DNA from: Bizionia sp. M204
GTDB taxonomy: Bacteria > Bacteroidota > Bacteroidia > Flavobacteriales > Flavobacteriaceae
Length of the DNA: 64,000 bases
Assembly (NCBI RefSeq): GCF_023205095.1
Contig: NZ_CP046242.1
Coordinates: 2,345,001 to 2,409,000, forward strand
Direction of reading: 5' to 3'
Shown: one piece after another, positions 1 through 9,264 of the stretch
Layout: every line of letters begins with the position of its first letter
Numbering within the stretch: position 1 is the first letter of the stretch
Notes under the pieces: generated by a model
The model's database searches: none
What the model was told of the DNA's origin: nothing
What the model saw: the letters and a program-made list of their open reading frames with translations, nothing else
Program-made: the position numbers and the translations under genes

Positions 1-554
1 TTTAACTTAAACCATACATCGGCAAATGCCGGCAAATCTTTTCTATCTAAAGGGTTCGGGAGATAGGTTGGTTTGAACTCAACAGGACGCGGGATTTCTA
101 AAAACGCTTTGGTTTTAGAGGGCAACATGCTCCCATATTCATTTAAAATATCGGTCCAACTCATCAGTTCTTCCGGTTGCTTCATATCCGGTTTCATTTC
201 TATTTGATGCGAATATCCTTCTTCTGTTTTATGAAATGAAGCGGATAAAATAAAAATAGTTTGATTATTCTGACTAGCCGTTACACGACGTACTGAAAAA
301 CTGCCTCCATCACGCATAATACTCACATCATAATGAATAGGGTAATCCAAATGGCCAGCTTCTAAAAAATAGGCATGTAGAGAGTGTAAAACACGATTAT
401 TATGAATAGTTCTATAAGCAGCATTCAGTGCTTGAGCCAAAACTTGGCCTCCAAAAACATTGGGACTTCCTACGGACTCGCTTACGCCTTCAAACTGATT
501 TTCTTCAAGGTGTTTTAATTCAAGGATTTCTAATAAGCTATCTACAGAATTCAT
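1..554 (-). CDS. tesB: Acyl-CoA thioesterase II, partial (C-terminus beyond the window)
   Basis: Hydrolyses acyl-CoA to free fatty acid and CoA in the cytoplasm. About 184 N-terminal residues are visible, reading on the minus strand from the ATG at 554. The conserved TesB N-terminal hotdog segment is clear: FGGQVLAQAL, then HSLHAYFL, a PIxYxV strand, RDGGSFSVRRV and IFILSASFH. A second hotdog domain should follow outside the window. It lies 74 nt downstream of the large lipoprotein gene and may share its transcript. The family call is firm; substrate chain length cannot be told. Confidence 0.9.
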   Translation of the reverse strand, partial: MNSVDSLLEILELKHLEENQFEGVSESVGSPNVFGGQVLAQALNAAYRTIHNNRVLHSLHAYFLEAGHLDYPIHYDVSIMRDGGSFSVRRVTASQNNQTIFILSASFHKTEEGYSHQIEMKPDMKQPEELMSWTDILNEYGSMLPSKTKAFLEIPRPVEFKPTYLPNPLDRKDLPAFADVWFKL

Positions 555-628
555 AATTATATTTTTTTACAAGGTATTATTTATAGACGCTTTTATAAAA
601 ATAAAGCCAAACAAATTTTATAAAACTC

Positions 629-3600
629 TTAAAAATTTAATCCCAATGCGAAAGCAAACCGTAAGCCATCATCACTGTTAAACAAGGACACATTCCCTGT
701 AAATACTTCAGCGGCCATTATTAATAAACCACCACCATAGGAGTTATGCCATTTTTTTGAAGGATCATCTTTAAGCCAAACACGACCATAATCCACACCA
801 GAATAAACACCTAGGTTAATTGGTAAAATTCCTGTTTTTATTTTGCTAAACATATACCGCAAATCGGTTAATTGGTAGTAAGAGTTTTTTCCTGTAAACC
901 GCTGATTTCTATAACCACGAAGTCCATCACTAGCACCAATTGAAGCCGCTTGATAAAATTCATAATTATCTCCCAATGTTATATGACCTTTTAATTTAGT
1001 TGCTAAAACCAGCTTTCCTGTTGGTTCTAATTTATAATTAAAACTAATGTCTGGAATAATATAACCCATGCTAGTAGATTCATCCAAATTAGTACGAAAA
1101 CCCAATTTTAAATTCGTTTCAAAACCAATAGATGGATACGCCTTATTATTCCTGTTTTCGAAATGGTAGGACGTAAAAGCACCAATAAAGGAATTACTGT
1201 TTTCTATTAAACTTGATAAATAATAATCGTTAATGAATCTCCCCTTAGTTTCCTCCACTTCTATGGTTTCATAGGCCAATCCTAATTTAAAAACACCATC
1301 CAAATAGCCTTTATAAATTAAGGAAGGTGCAAAACGCAAGGTTCGTAATTTTACACGATTATAATCTTTATTAAAAATAGCGTCGTTATCAGCATTTGGA
1401 TTTATGGTTTCATTACCATAGCCAAAGAAATTAACACTGTAATTTGGACTTGTAAAAATAACATCAACTCCTAAATTGAAATCATTAATTATGTTTGCAA
1501 ATTCACCGCTATATGATAAATCAAAACCATTAGTTGCGAAATAATAAGCTGCTGATAATTTATGTTGCGAGGTAAACGGATTTCGATTAAAGCCGTAAAC
1601 TGTATAGGTGTCTTTAACGCCTAGTTTAACACCATCATCTGGGTTGTAACCAATAATTGGAATAACCTGATTGGCGTTATATTTTAATTTCAGATAGTTA
1701 TAGGTGTTGATATCATAGTTATTGGTCAAATGCTTCTTGCCTTTGGTTGTTTTGAAGGTGTTCTCTTTCGACTTATAATCATAAAAATGCGTTTTCTTGC
1801 CATTTTCAATATTATAAATATCATTGTTTTGCCCACCAACTAATCGCAATTTAATAAGCTTATTTCCCTCGCCATGAACGTGTAGTACGTCGTCATCATC
1901 TAATGCGTAAATCCATATCTCTTTTGTTTCGTTCTTACTATAAGTACGCTTATGGAATATATCAGCTTTTTCACCTTTCTTTATACGATATGCCGTAACA
2001 GACGTTTTGCCATTTGGTAAACGCTCAATATCAAAATAATCATCTTTATCGGTACCTTTTATAATTGCAAATTTATTGACATGTGCATAATAGGTGTCTG
2101 AAATTTCTTGTAGATTAACACGTCTAGCGCGTAATTTGCTTTTAATATCCTCAATGGTTTCCCCTTGTAATTCTTGAGGTATATTTGTGAAAGCTTCTTC
2201 AATAACGGCATCCGTTAATTGGGATGTTATTATATTTACCTGCTCATCCCAAACTGATTTATCGGATTGACTGATTAATGACACATCCAATGGGTATGGT
2301 TCCAAATTAAACCATTTTGGACTGCGTAAATTGTCTTCATAACCTTGTAATAATCTTGCAGTAGGAATAATTCTAGATCCAATGCCCAGTAAAAAGCCAT
2401 CATTCATATTGGAAAAAGCTTGATCGCGATCTCGTGGCACTGGTACATATACTGTTTTGCCATTCTTTTGGGTTGTTGCCCAACGCCATTGATCATGATG
2501 TCTATCCCAATCGCCAATGAGCATATCGAAAATACGCGCACGCACGTATGCAGGTTCATCGATAACAATATCTTCATCTGAACGAATTTCTGCTAGCATA
2601 TCATCCGTACCTATAAGTTCATTAGAAAATGCAAAACTTTTCTGATAGCCATGATCATCACCTGCATGTTCTTCAATCATATATATTTCATCACCAAATG
2701 TATCATTATAAGGCTCAATTGCTTTTTGATGTGGCACATAATACAAAACAGGATTAGTATGCATAACCCCAATAGCATCAGACAAAGTCGCGGTTACAAA
2801 TGGGGCATAGGGATGAGATCCTGTAAAAACGTGAAGTATTAATTCTTCAGCTACCGTATTATCAAATTGCCCCTCAACATATTGATCCTTAAATGCGAAT
2901 GCTTGTATATAATTTAACGCGTTTTTACGTAAACCACGCATCACAAATTCGCGTCCTGTTGAATCTGCGAGTCTCAAGGAATTTGACTGTGTTCCACCAC
3001 CTTTCCTAACCGGTTTTAAGCCACCATAAAGGGTATCTAACAGGACCGTTTTTACTTGAATAGCTGTACTAAAATCCTGCGAGTAGCGTTCTCCCCAAAG
3101 AAATTTATAAAAATTACTTTTCTCTGTTTCCTCATCCGTGTAAATAGATGCTTGAATGGTTTGAGGTATGTTTGCTGCATAATTGCGTGGTTCTTGTTTT
3201 TGAACTGGATACACATCTTTAGAAAACAAAACGGTTTCTGTTCTAGCTTCTATAAACCGAACTTGACTTGAGCCGTCTTTAAACACATCCAAACGGGCAT
3301 ATCCTGGTTCGCTGGACGACAACAAACCGCTACCAACATTTCTGGTAGCCGTAGATTTAGAACCGGACCCACTAATTATTTGTGTTAAATTATCCTGGAC
3401 TAAATACTGTAAATTATGATCATGACCAGCCACAAAAATAACATGGTCATTTTCCTGTGCTAATGTTATTATGCGCTTTCTAAACTCGTTATAACGCTTA
3501 TTCTGGATATCTTCAGGACTTACACCTGTAGTTTTTCTCAAAATATTTTTTAGGGTTCCTAAAATTGGAAAGGGCTTCATGTGTTCCATAAAACTATATT

Positions 3601-4303
3601 GTCCGCCATGTGGTCCATTTGTAAAAACAGGGTGATGCATAGCAACAATGGTCGTTTTACCTCGCGCTTTTTTTATGCGGCTTTCAAACTCATCTAAAAA
3701 AGCTTCACGAGTTTTTATATCGCATTTATCATTTATGGTTGGATGTTTATCCCAATTAGCCATATACCATTTGGCATCCACATAAATTAATTCAATATTA
3801 TCGGTTATTGTTTCGTTTTCAATGGGACAACCATTTTCAGGTTGGAATGAGTTTTTTCCTAAAGCATCATCAATATAATCCTCTTGACGTTCCAAACCTT
3901 TTAAACCATCTGAATACCAATCGTGATTTCCTGGTAAAAAAACCGTTTTGCCTTTAAAGTTTTTTACGGCATCTATTTGTACATCCAATTGGTGTTTAGC
4001 AAATGCATAACCATCAGCTGATTTTTCTGGTAAACCACTTGGGTAAATATTATCACCTAAAAAAAAGGCAGAACTATTGGCGCTTGCTTTGTTCAATGCA
4101 GACTCAAAGGCTTTTAACGCTACTGTTTTGGTACCCATTGGTGAATTTCCGGCATCACCTATTAAATAAAACGTATGTTCAATAGGGTTTTCAGATTCCG
4201 CAATGGGAACATAAGGTTCCCGATATTGGGTTTTAAACGTTGCACAACCGTACAAAGTCAATAAAAAAAGACAGCAAAAACCTATTTTGTAAAATGTATT
4301 CAT
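629..4303 (-). CDS. Outer-membrane lipoprotein: metallophosphoesterase + kinase-like region + beta-barrel
   Basis: A 1224-residue protein. It begins with a lipoprotein signal (hydrophobic stretch, lipobox LYGC with Cys20). Residues about 43-350 are a calcineurin-like metallophosphoesterase with the full metal-binding set: GDAGN (49-53), GDNIY (83-87), GNHDW (125-129), MHHP (222-225) and GHDHN (293-297). Residues about 430-690 contain GDWDRHHDQW (597-606) and PRDRDQAF (623-630), which look like the catalytic loop and metal site of Fam20C/CotH/HipA-type atypical kinases. Residues about 880-1224 are beta-strand rich, end in Phe and contain GASDGLRGYRNQRF, as in BamA/TamA-type surface-antigen barrels. 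Metallophosphoesterase-barrel fusions are known in Bacteroidota; substrate is unknown. The kinase resemblance is my inference from motifs. Confidence 0.8.
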   Translation of the reverse strand: MNTFYKIGFCCLFLLTLYGCATFKTQYREPYVPIAESENPIEHTFYLIGDAGNSPMGTKTVALKAFESALNKASANSSAFFLGDNIYPSGLPEKSADGYAFAKHQLDVQIDAVKNFKGKTVFLPGNHDWYSDGLKGLERQEDYIDDALGKNSFQPENGCPIENETITDNIELIYVDAKWYMANWDKHPTINDKCDIKTREAFLDEFESRIKKARGKTTIVAMHHPVFTNGPHGGQYSFMEHMKPFPILGTLKNILRKTTGVSPEDIQNKRYNEFRKRIITLAQENDHVIFVAGHDHNLQYLVQDNLTQIISGSGSKSTATRNVGSGLLSSSEPGYARLDVFKDGSSQVRFIEARTETVLFSKDVYPVQKQEPRNYAANIPQTIQASIYTDEETEKSNFYKFLWGERYSQDFSTAIQVKTVLLDTLYGGLKPVRKGGGTQSNSLRLADSTGREFVMRGLRKNALNYIQAFAFKDQYVEGQFDNTVAEELILHVFTGSHPYAPFVTATLSDAIGVMHTNPVLYYVPHQKAIEPYNDTFGDEIYMIEEHAGDDHGYQKSFAFSNELIGTDDMLAEIRSDEDIVIDEPAYVRARIFDMLIGDWDRHHDQWRWATTQKNGKTVYVPVPRDRDQAFSNMNDGFLLGIGSRIIPTARLLQGYEDNLRSPKWFNLEPYPLDVSLISQSDKSVWDEQVNIITSQLTDAVIEEAFTNIPQELQGETIEDIKSKLRARRVNLQEISDTYYAHVNKFAIIKGTDKDDYFDIERLPNGKTSVTAYRIKKGEKADIFHKRTYSKNETKEIWIYALDDDDVLHVHGEGNKLIKLRLVGGQNNDIYNIENGKKTHFYDYKSKENTFKTTKGKKHLTNNYDINTYNYLKLKYNANQVIPIIGYNPDDGVKLGVKDTYTVYGFNRNPFTSQHKLSAAYYFATNGFDLSYSGEFANIINDFNLGVDVIFTSPNYSVNFFGYGNETINPNADNDAIFNKDYNRVKLRTLRFAPSLIYKGYLDGVFKLGLAYETIEVEETKGRFINDYYLSSLIENSNSFIGAFTSYHFENRNNKAYPSIGFETNLKLGFRTNLDESTSMGYIIPDISFNYKLEPTGKLVLATKLKGHITLGDNYEFYQAASIGASDGLRGYRNQRFTGKNSYYQLTDLRYMFSKIKTGILPINLGVYSGVDYGRVWLKDDPSKKWHNSYGGGLLIMAAEVFTGNVSLFNSDDGLRFAFALGLNF

Positions 4304-4351
4304 AGAACCTCTAATATCTATATTTAAAAAACACGTTAGATTATTTCAGCC

Positions 4352-5290
4352 TTATTTTTCCCAAAGACTATCCGTAAAGTAATGTTTACAATCTAAAAAA
4401 TGTTGTTTTGATTTAAATCCTGAAATTGTCGCTAATTTTTCAATTTCCGAAAGACTATATTTTTTGGATAATTCGGTCCAAATCAATTCATTTTGATTGA
4501 ATTGGATCGTTTTATTAAGCTTTTTAAACAAAACTGTCTGTTCTTTTAAACTAACAATATAACTTTTTACACGACCTGTTTCTGGATTATAATAACAATA
4601 AAAATCGAAATCATCAATTTTAAAGTCCGCCTCTAATTCCCGATTCATCCTAATTAATAAGTTTAAATTGAAGCGTTTCGTGACACCCTCTTTATCATCA
4701 TAAGCATTCTTAATGGTGATTGGATTTTTCTTTAAATCCATACCAATTAAAAGCTTATCACCCGAATTCATAACGTTGTTAAACAGCTTTAATAAATCTA
4801 TAGCATCGTCCTTTAAGTAATTTCCAATATTACTTCCTAAAAACAGTAATAAATTGGGCGTGTTTCCCTGAAATTTTTCATTTAAAATTTCAAAATAATC
4901 ACCTACTTGCGGCTGTATTGATAATTCCGGCAAACGTTCATGCAATTTTTCTGAAAGTATATCAATTGCTTCTTGTGAAATATCAATGGGAACATAGTTA
5001 AAAGCAATGTGCTCATTAACCAAATATTCTAATAGCTTGAAGGTTTTAAAACCATCACCAGCACCCAGTTCTATAATGTTAAACGGTTTATTAAACGCTA
5101 CAGCATCAACAATTTGTTTGGCTTGGAGTGATAAAATTTCAAATTCAGAGTCGGTTAAATAGTAATCAGGCATATTCATTATTTCCTGAAAAATGCGACT
5201 ACCATTCGTGTCATAAAAATATTTAGAAGACAGGTGTTTTTCTTTGGCCGTTAAACCTGCCACCACATCTTTTGCAAACGTTTCATTCAT
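4352..5290 (-). CDS. egtD: L-histidine N-alpha-methyltransferase EgtD (ergothioneine biosynthesis)
   Basis: SAM-dependent enzyme that trimethylates the alpha-amino group of histidine to hercynine, the first step of ergothioneine synthesis. Length (312 aa) is normal for the family. Visible features are the N-terminal PDYYLTDSEF signature (41-50), the SAM-binding loop ELGAGDG (74-80), PIDIS (101-105) at the end of the second beta strand, and GSNIGNY (152-158), which carries the histidine-contacting Asn in characterised EgtD proteins. It directly follows egtB with a 1-nt gap, as is typical for this pathway, and is the last of ten closely packed minus-strand genes. No egtA, egtC or egtE is present in the window. 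Confidence 0.95.
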   Translation of the reverse strand: MNETFAKDVVAGLTAKEKHLSSKYFYDTNGSRIFQEIMNMPDYYLTDSEFEILSLQAKQIVDAVAFNKPFNIIELGAGDGFKTFKLLEYLVNEHIAFNYVPIDISQEAIDILSEKLHERLPELSIQPQVGDYFEILNEKFQGNTPNLLLFLGSNIGNYLKDDAIDLLKLFNNVMNSGDKLLIGMDLKKNPITIKNAYDDKEGVTKRFNLNLLIRMNRELEADFKIDDFDFYCYYNPETGRVKSYIVSLKEQTVLFKKLNKTIQFNQNELIWTELSKKYSLSEIEKLATISGFKSKQHFLDCKHYFTDSLWEK

Positions 5291-5291
5291 A

Positions 5292-6437
5292 TTATTTTAC
5301 AAGTCTAATTCCCGAAAATTGCCACCTCATGTCTGGATGGAAAAAATTCCGATACGTGTTTCTACTATGGTTTTTTACGGTTGCTACGGAAGCACCACGA
5401 AGTACCATTTGATTAATCATAAATTTACCATTATACTCGCCTAAAGCACCTGGCGCTTTACTAAAGTTTGGATACGGTAAATACGCACTATTGGTCCATT
5501 CCCATAATTGCCCGAAATCAATTTTTTGGGATGCTACTTCCCATTCAAATTCTGTCGGTAAGCGCATTTGTTTCCATTCGGCAAAGGCAAATGCTTCATA
5601 AAAACTAATATGGGTTACGGGTTTATTTTTATCTACAGGCACAAATCCATTTAAGGTATAATGAAACCAAACATCATCCACTTCATGCCAATATAATGGA
5701 GCTGTAATGTTATTTTCTTGAATAAAATCCCACCCTTCGGCATGCCATAAATTAAAATCCTGATATCCGCCGGCTTGTATAAACGCCAAAAACTCGCCAT
5801 TACTGACCAATTGATTACTAATTTCAAAATCTTGGAGAAACACTTGGTGATTCCCTAGCTCATTATCATAACAAAACCCTTTGCCTTTGTGACCAATATT
5901 GTATAGTCCTTCGGAAATTTTAATGAATGCTGAATTTGAAGAAAGCGACTTTAATTCAATTTTATTTTTAATAGTTGGAAACGTGGGCTGATTTCCTAAA
6001 ATATAGGTAATATCATAATAAAACAACTCTTGATGTTGCTGTTCATGGTTAATACCTAATTCAACAATATCTAATGCTTCTTGTGATGGATTATCATTTA
6101 GGAAAGCCAACATTTTCAAATCAACATAATCCCGATATTTATATACATCTTTTACTGAAGGACGCGTCATTAATCCACGGTTAGGACGTAAAACGCGTTT
6201 TCCTGCGTTGTTGTAATAACTGTTGAATAGGTATGCGAAATCTTCATCAAAAACCTGATAATTCTCAACAAATTTGCACAAAACAAACTGCTCAAAAAAC
6301 CATGTTGAATGCGCTAAATGCCATTTTGGTGGTGACACAAAAACATCAGGTTGTACTGAATAGTCTTCAGTTTTTAGCGGTTTACAAATTTCTAAAAATC
6401 GGCTACGTGTGTATTGGAATTGCTCTTTTAAAGTCAT
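5292..6437 (-). CDS. egtB: Hercynine oxygenase (sulfoxide synthase) EgtB
   Basis: Non-haem iron enzyme that joins hercynine to a thiol (cysteine or gamma-glutamylcysteine) with O2 to form the sulfoxide intermediate of ergothioneine. 381 aa. The N-terminal DinB-like half holds HLAHSTWFFE (40-49) and the three-ligand motif HEQQHQE (131-137, HxxxHxE); the C-terminal half (about 170-381) is an FGE-sulfatase fold with MRLPTEFEWEVA and the terminal FSGIRLVK strand. Because no EgtA or EgtC gene is nearby, use of free cysteine is possible, but the sequence cannot decide. Start chosen at the ATG at 6437; the upstream gene ends at 6439. Confidence 0.94.
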   Translation of the reverse strand: MTLKEQFQYTRSRFLEICKPLKTEDYSVQPDVFVSPPKWHLAHSTWFFEQFVLCKFVENYQVFDEDFAYLFNSYYNNAGKRVLRPNRGLMTRPSVKDVYKYRDYVDLKMLAFLNDNPSQEALDIVELGINHEQQHQELFYYDITYILGNQPTFPTIKNKIELKSLSSNSAFIKISEGLYNIGHKGKGFCYDNELGNHQVFLQDFEISNQLVSNGEFLAFIQAGGYQDFNLWHAEGWDFIQENNITAPLYWHEVDDVWFHYTLNGFVPVDKNKPVTHISFYEAFAFAEWKQMRLPTEFEWEVASQKIDFGQLWEWTNSAYLPYPNFSKAPGALGEYNGKFMINQMVLRGASVATVKNHSRNTYRNFFHPDMRWQFSGIRLVK

Positions 6438-6438
6438 C

Positions 6439-7656
6439 TTAAATAAGTTCTGTTTCTATAATTACTTCACTTTGCAAGGTTTTATGCACAGGACATTTTG
6501 AGGCAATTTCTTTTAATCGGTTCTTTTGATCTTCATCCAAATTACCTACAAATTTCAAACGTTTTTGCAAGTGATCTATGCGTTTTGGTTTTTCAATATC
6601 TAGCATTAAATCATCGCTATGTTTTTTTGAATAGGTAATATAAGCATAAACCTCTAGCAAATCCCATTTCTTTCGTTCGGCATATAATTTTAACGTCATC
6701 ACTGTACAAGCCGCCAATCCCGCACTTAAATAATCGTATGGTGACGGTCCAAAATCATCTCCTCCTACAGATTCTGGTTCGTCCGCAATAAAACTGTGTC
6801 TTTTGGTTTGAATTGACGTTGTAAAATGGTCTTCCTCTAAATTTAAATGGGCAACTAATTGTTCTCCACCTGCATCTAACATGGTGTTTTCTTGAGGCTC
6901 AAAATAACGTTGCACCCAATGACCAATCATATTTCCTACATAAACGCTATCCCGCGAATTAGATAGCAAATGATCGGCGCCATCCAAACTAACAAAGCTT
7001 TTAGGATGGTGCGCATTATGATATAGTTTTTCGGCATTCTCTATTCCTACTGTTTTATCAAAAGGCGCATGCATGATAAGTATAGCTTTGCGTAATTTTT
7101 TTGTGATTTCTGGAAGATTGGTTTTACTAAAATCGTCCACAAACTCTTGGTTAATTTTAAATGGTCGTCCGCCAATATTTACCTCAACATCTCCTTTATC
7201 TTTAACCTCGTCCAACCCATGTGAAAACAATCTAGTAACATGACCCACGGTTGCTGGTGCGCCAATGGTTGCAACGGCTTTAATGTTGTCCAATTTTGAG
7301 GCAGCTGTAATAACGGCGGCACCACCCAATGAATGCCCAACCAATAAACTAGGTGCTTTATAATTTTCTTCTAAAAAGGTATTTACAGCCAACAAATCCG
7401 AAACATTAGCTGAAAAATGACTTTCAGCAAATTCGCCTTCACTTCTTCCTAATCCTGTAAAATCAAAACGCACCACGCCAAAATCATGATTGGTTAACGC
7501 CCGACTGATGTTTTTAACAGCGCTTAAGGTACTTGAGCAGGTAAAACAATGTGCAAAAACAGCGTAATTATTAGGTTTCTGATTAGCAGGCAACTCTAAA
7601 TATGCTTGTAGTTTATGGCCTTTTTCATTCTGAATATTGAGTTTCGTGCTTTTCAT
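6439..7656 (-). CDS. Alpha/beta-hydrolase-OsmC fusion protein
   Basis: A 405-residue fusion. Residues about 1-255 are an alpha/beta hydrolase with nucleophile elbow GHSLGG (107-112, Ser109) and a late DGADHLLS histidine loop. Residues about 270-405 are an OsmC/Ohr-type domain with the two redox cysteines Cys317 (in [10 protein letters not shown]) and Cys388 (in CPVHKTL). OsmC domains reduce organic hydroperoxides by thiol chemistry; the role of the attached hydrolase is not known, perhaps releasing or remodelling peroxidised lipid acyl groups. The two-domain architecture occurs in other bacteria. It sits between egtB (1-nt gap) and the divergent msrA, in keeping with an oxidative-damage operon. 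Confidence 0.9.
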   Translation of the reverse strand: MKSTKLNIQNEKGHKLQAYLELPANQKPNNYAVFAHCFTCSSTLSAVKNISRALTNHDFGVVRFDFTGLGRSEGEFAESHFSANVSDLLAVNTFLEENYKAPSLLVGHSLGGAAVITAASKLDNIKAVATIGAPATVGHVTRLFSHGLDEVKDKGDVEVNIGGRPFKINQEFVDDFSKTNLPEITKKLRKAILIMHAPFDKTVGIENAEKLYHNAHHPKSFVSLDGADHLLSNSRDSVYVGNMIGHWVQRYFEPQENTMLDAGGEQLVAHLNLEEDHFTTSIQTKRHSFIADEPESVGGDDFGPSPYDYLSAGLAACTVMTLKLYAERKKWDLLEVYAYITYSKKHSDDLMLDIEKPKRIDHLQKRLKFVGNLDEDQKNRLKEIASKCPVHKTLQSEVIIETELI

Positions 7657-7660
7657 CTGC

Positions 7661-8170
7661 TTATAAATGTTTTAATTTTTCCTGATCCGTATAGGTAGAA
7701 AATTGTTGCAAAAGCAACTTTAGTTTAGGGTTAATAAACGTTTCACAAAATGGTTTTTCAGGATTTTTTCGATAATAATTTTGAATGGCTTCTCGCGACG
7801 CTTTAAAATCTGAAAAAGGTAAAACCTGTGTTACCAATTTTTGGTCGAAATCCTGCTGAAAACTTTCAATGAGCATGGCTACTTCTAAATGTTGAGCCTC
7901 TGAAAACGTATATACAGCCGAACGATATTTGTTTCGCATGCTGTGATTTACCGTACTTTTGTGCGTTAACAAATGTATATTAATTAGTGTTTTTAAATTA
8001 ACGCAATTGGAATTAAAATGGACTATAACGGCTTCTGAAAACGACTCATATTCGCCTATGGAAGCCACATACCCTTGCTCCACTTTTTCCACACCTTTTA
8101 AAGATTGAAAAACAGCTTCTGTGCACCAATGACAGCCACCTCCTAAAGCAATTTTAAAAATAGAACTCAT
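7661..8170 (-). CDS. Divergent MsrA-like protein with CHWC active-site motif
   Basis: A 169-residue member of the MsrA superfamily (peptide methionine-S-sulfoxide reductase). The active-site loop reads [12 protein letters not shown] (10-21) instead of the canonical GGCFWG, so the Phe that packs against the methionine methyl is His, and a second Cys (Cys16) lies three residues after the catalytic Cys13. The SFSEAV segment keeps the Glu expected near the sulfoxide. It is one of two MsrA paralogues in this operon, 500 nt from the canonical one. Whether it reduces methionine sulfoxide with normal specificity is uncertain; it could prefer another sulfoxide or form a Cys13-Cys16 disulfide. Confidence 0.8.
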   Translation of the reverse strand: MSSIFKIALGGGCHWCTEAVFQSLKGVEKVEQGYVASIGEYESFSEAVIVHFNSNCVNLKTLINIHLLTHKSTVNHSMRNKYRSAVYTFSEAQHLEVAMLIESFQQDFDQKLVTQVLPFSDFKASREAIQNYYRKNPEKPFCETFINPKLKLLLQQFSTYTDQEKLKHL

Positions 8171-8173
8171 GCA

Positions 8174-8458
8174 TTAGTCTTTTACAACTTCCACACCTTT
8201 CCAAAAAGCCACGTGATTTTTAATGCCTTTGGCTAATGATGAAACTTCAGGATAAAACCAAGCAGCATCTACATTCTGCTTTCCATCAACTTCCAAGGTA
8301 TAATAGGAGGCTTCGCCTTTCCAAGGACAGTTAGTATGGGTATTACTAGATTTAAAAAAATCTTTCTTAATGCTGTCGTGCGGGAAATAATGGTTGTTTT
8401 CAATTACAACAGTATTATCACTTTCGGCTAATATTTGATTGTTCCAAATGGCTTTCAT
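8174..8458 (-). CDS. DUF427 family small protein
   Basis: 94 residues matching the DUF427 pattern: VVIENNHYFP, then NTHTNCPWKGEASYY and a C-terminal VAFWKGVEV strand. The family has a small beta-barrel fold of unknown biochemical role and is often encoded beside redox or stress genes. The conserved CPWKG motif includes one cysteine. It lies 3 nt from the upstream stop and 30 nt from the canonical msrA, so it is very probably cotranscribed with both msrA genes. No function is proposed beyond this association. Confidence 0.88.
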   Translation of the reverse strand: MKAIWNNQILAESDNTVVIENNHYFPHDSIKKDFFKSSNTHTNCPWKGEASYYTLEVDGKQNVDAAWFYPEVSSLAKGIKNHVAFWKGVEVVKD

Positions 8459-8488
8459 AATTAATTTATTATCTGTTTATAGTGCTTT

Positions 8489-8983
8489 TTATATAAAACT
8501 ATCACTGAATCGCTCAAAATGACAGGTATAACCATCTGGTTTACGAACCAAATAGTCTTGATGTTCCGGTTCTGCCGCCCAAAATTTTGAATACGGCTCT
8601 AATGTGGTTGCTACTTTACCTTCCCACTTATTAGAATCGTTTACAATTTTAATAATTTCTTCAGCTTGGACTTTTTCATCTTCATTTTGAAAAAATATAG
8701 CCGAACGGTAGCTAGACCCAATATCATTACCTTGTCTATCAACCGTTGTTGGATTGTGTATCCGGAAGAAATAGTCCAAGATGTGTTTAAAGGAGGTTTC
8801 ATTCTCATCGTAGGTAATTTCAATACCTTCCGCATGACCTGGATGATTTTTATAAGTTGGATTATCATTTTCACCTCCAATGTAACCCACTTCTGTGTCT
8901 TTAATTCCCTTTTGGGTGCGAAATAAATCTTCCATTCCCCAGAAACAACCACCTGCTATATATGCTTTTTTATAATTGCTCAT
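8489..8983 (-). CDS. msrA: Peptide methionine sulfoxide reductase MsrA (canonical)
   Basis: Reduces the S epimer of methionine sulfoxide, free or in proteins, using thioredoxin. 164 aa. The active site is textbook: [12 protein letters not shown] (10-21) with catalytic Cys13, followed by GYIGG, the [12 protein letters not shown] segment carrying the catalytic Glu, and [18 protein letters not shown]-terminal GYTCHFERF offers a candidate resolving cysteine. It is encoded in the same operon as MsrB, which handles the R epimer, so the cell gets both stereospecific repair activities from one transcript. Confidence 0.96.
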   Translation of the reverse strand: MSNYKKAYIAGGCFWGMEDLFRTQKGIKDTEVGYIGGENDNPTYKNHPGHAEGIEITYDENETSFKHILDYFFRIHNPTTVDRQGNDIGSSYRSAIFFQNEDEKVQAEEIIKIVNDSNKWEGKVATTLEPYSKFWAAEPEHQDYLVRKPDGYTCHFERFSDSFI

Positions 8984-8995
8984 TGTATTGTATTA

Positions 8996-9244
8996 TTAAA
9001 TTAATCTATAATTATTTAAAAAATTAACCACCTTAATTTCCGGCATTTCACAAGGCTTTAGGTGCTCTTTTGTATTCGTAATATAATAATTTAAGCTGAC
9101 AAAATCGTTACCATTTAAGGCTTCAGCATAAATTTTATAACTCTTCCCATTGTTAAAATCGGAACGTGTTACTCCGTATTTCACATTATTGAAAAACACT
9201 TCAGAATAACCAATGGGTAAATTTTGTATGCGCTTTAAAAGCAT
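8996..9244 (-). CDS. Small conserved-looking protein of unknown function
   Basis: 82 residues, cytoplasmic, no signal peptide or membrane segment. I do not recognise a named domain. The pattern (a GYSEVFF-NNVKYGVTRSDF start, LNYYITN in the middle, one Cys in LKPCEMPEIKVVNFL at the end) looks like a compact alpha/beta protein. The gene fits the operon exactly: 12 nt before msrA and 20 nt after selO, same strand, similar base composition. Its position between two redox genes suggests it serves the same response, but that is inference only. Confidence 0.65.
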   Translation of the reverse strand: MLLKRIQNLPIGYSEVFFNNVKYGVTRSDFNNGKSYKIYAEALNGNDFVSLNYYITNTKEHLKPCEMPEIKVVNFLNNYRLI

Positions 9245-9264
9245 AAATATCCTTTCTTTTTAGA

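Noticed and set aside
8641-8952. 103-codon open frame inside msrA
   Set aside because: Shadow of msrA in another frame with no recognisable features.
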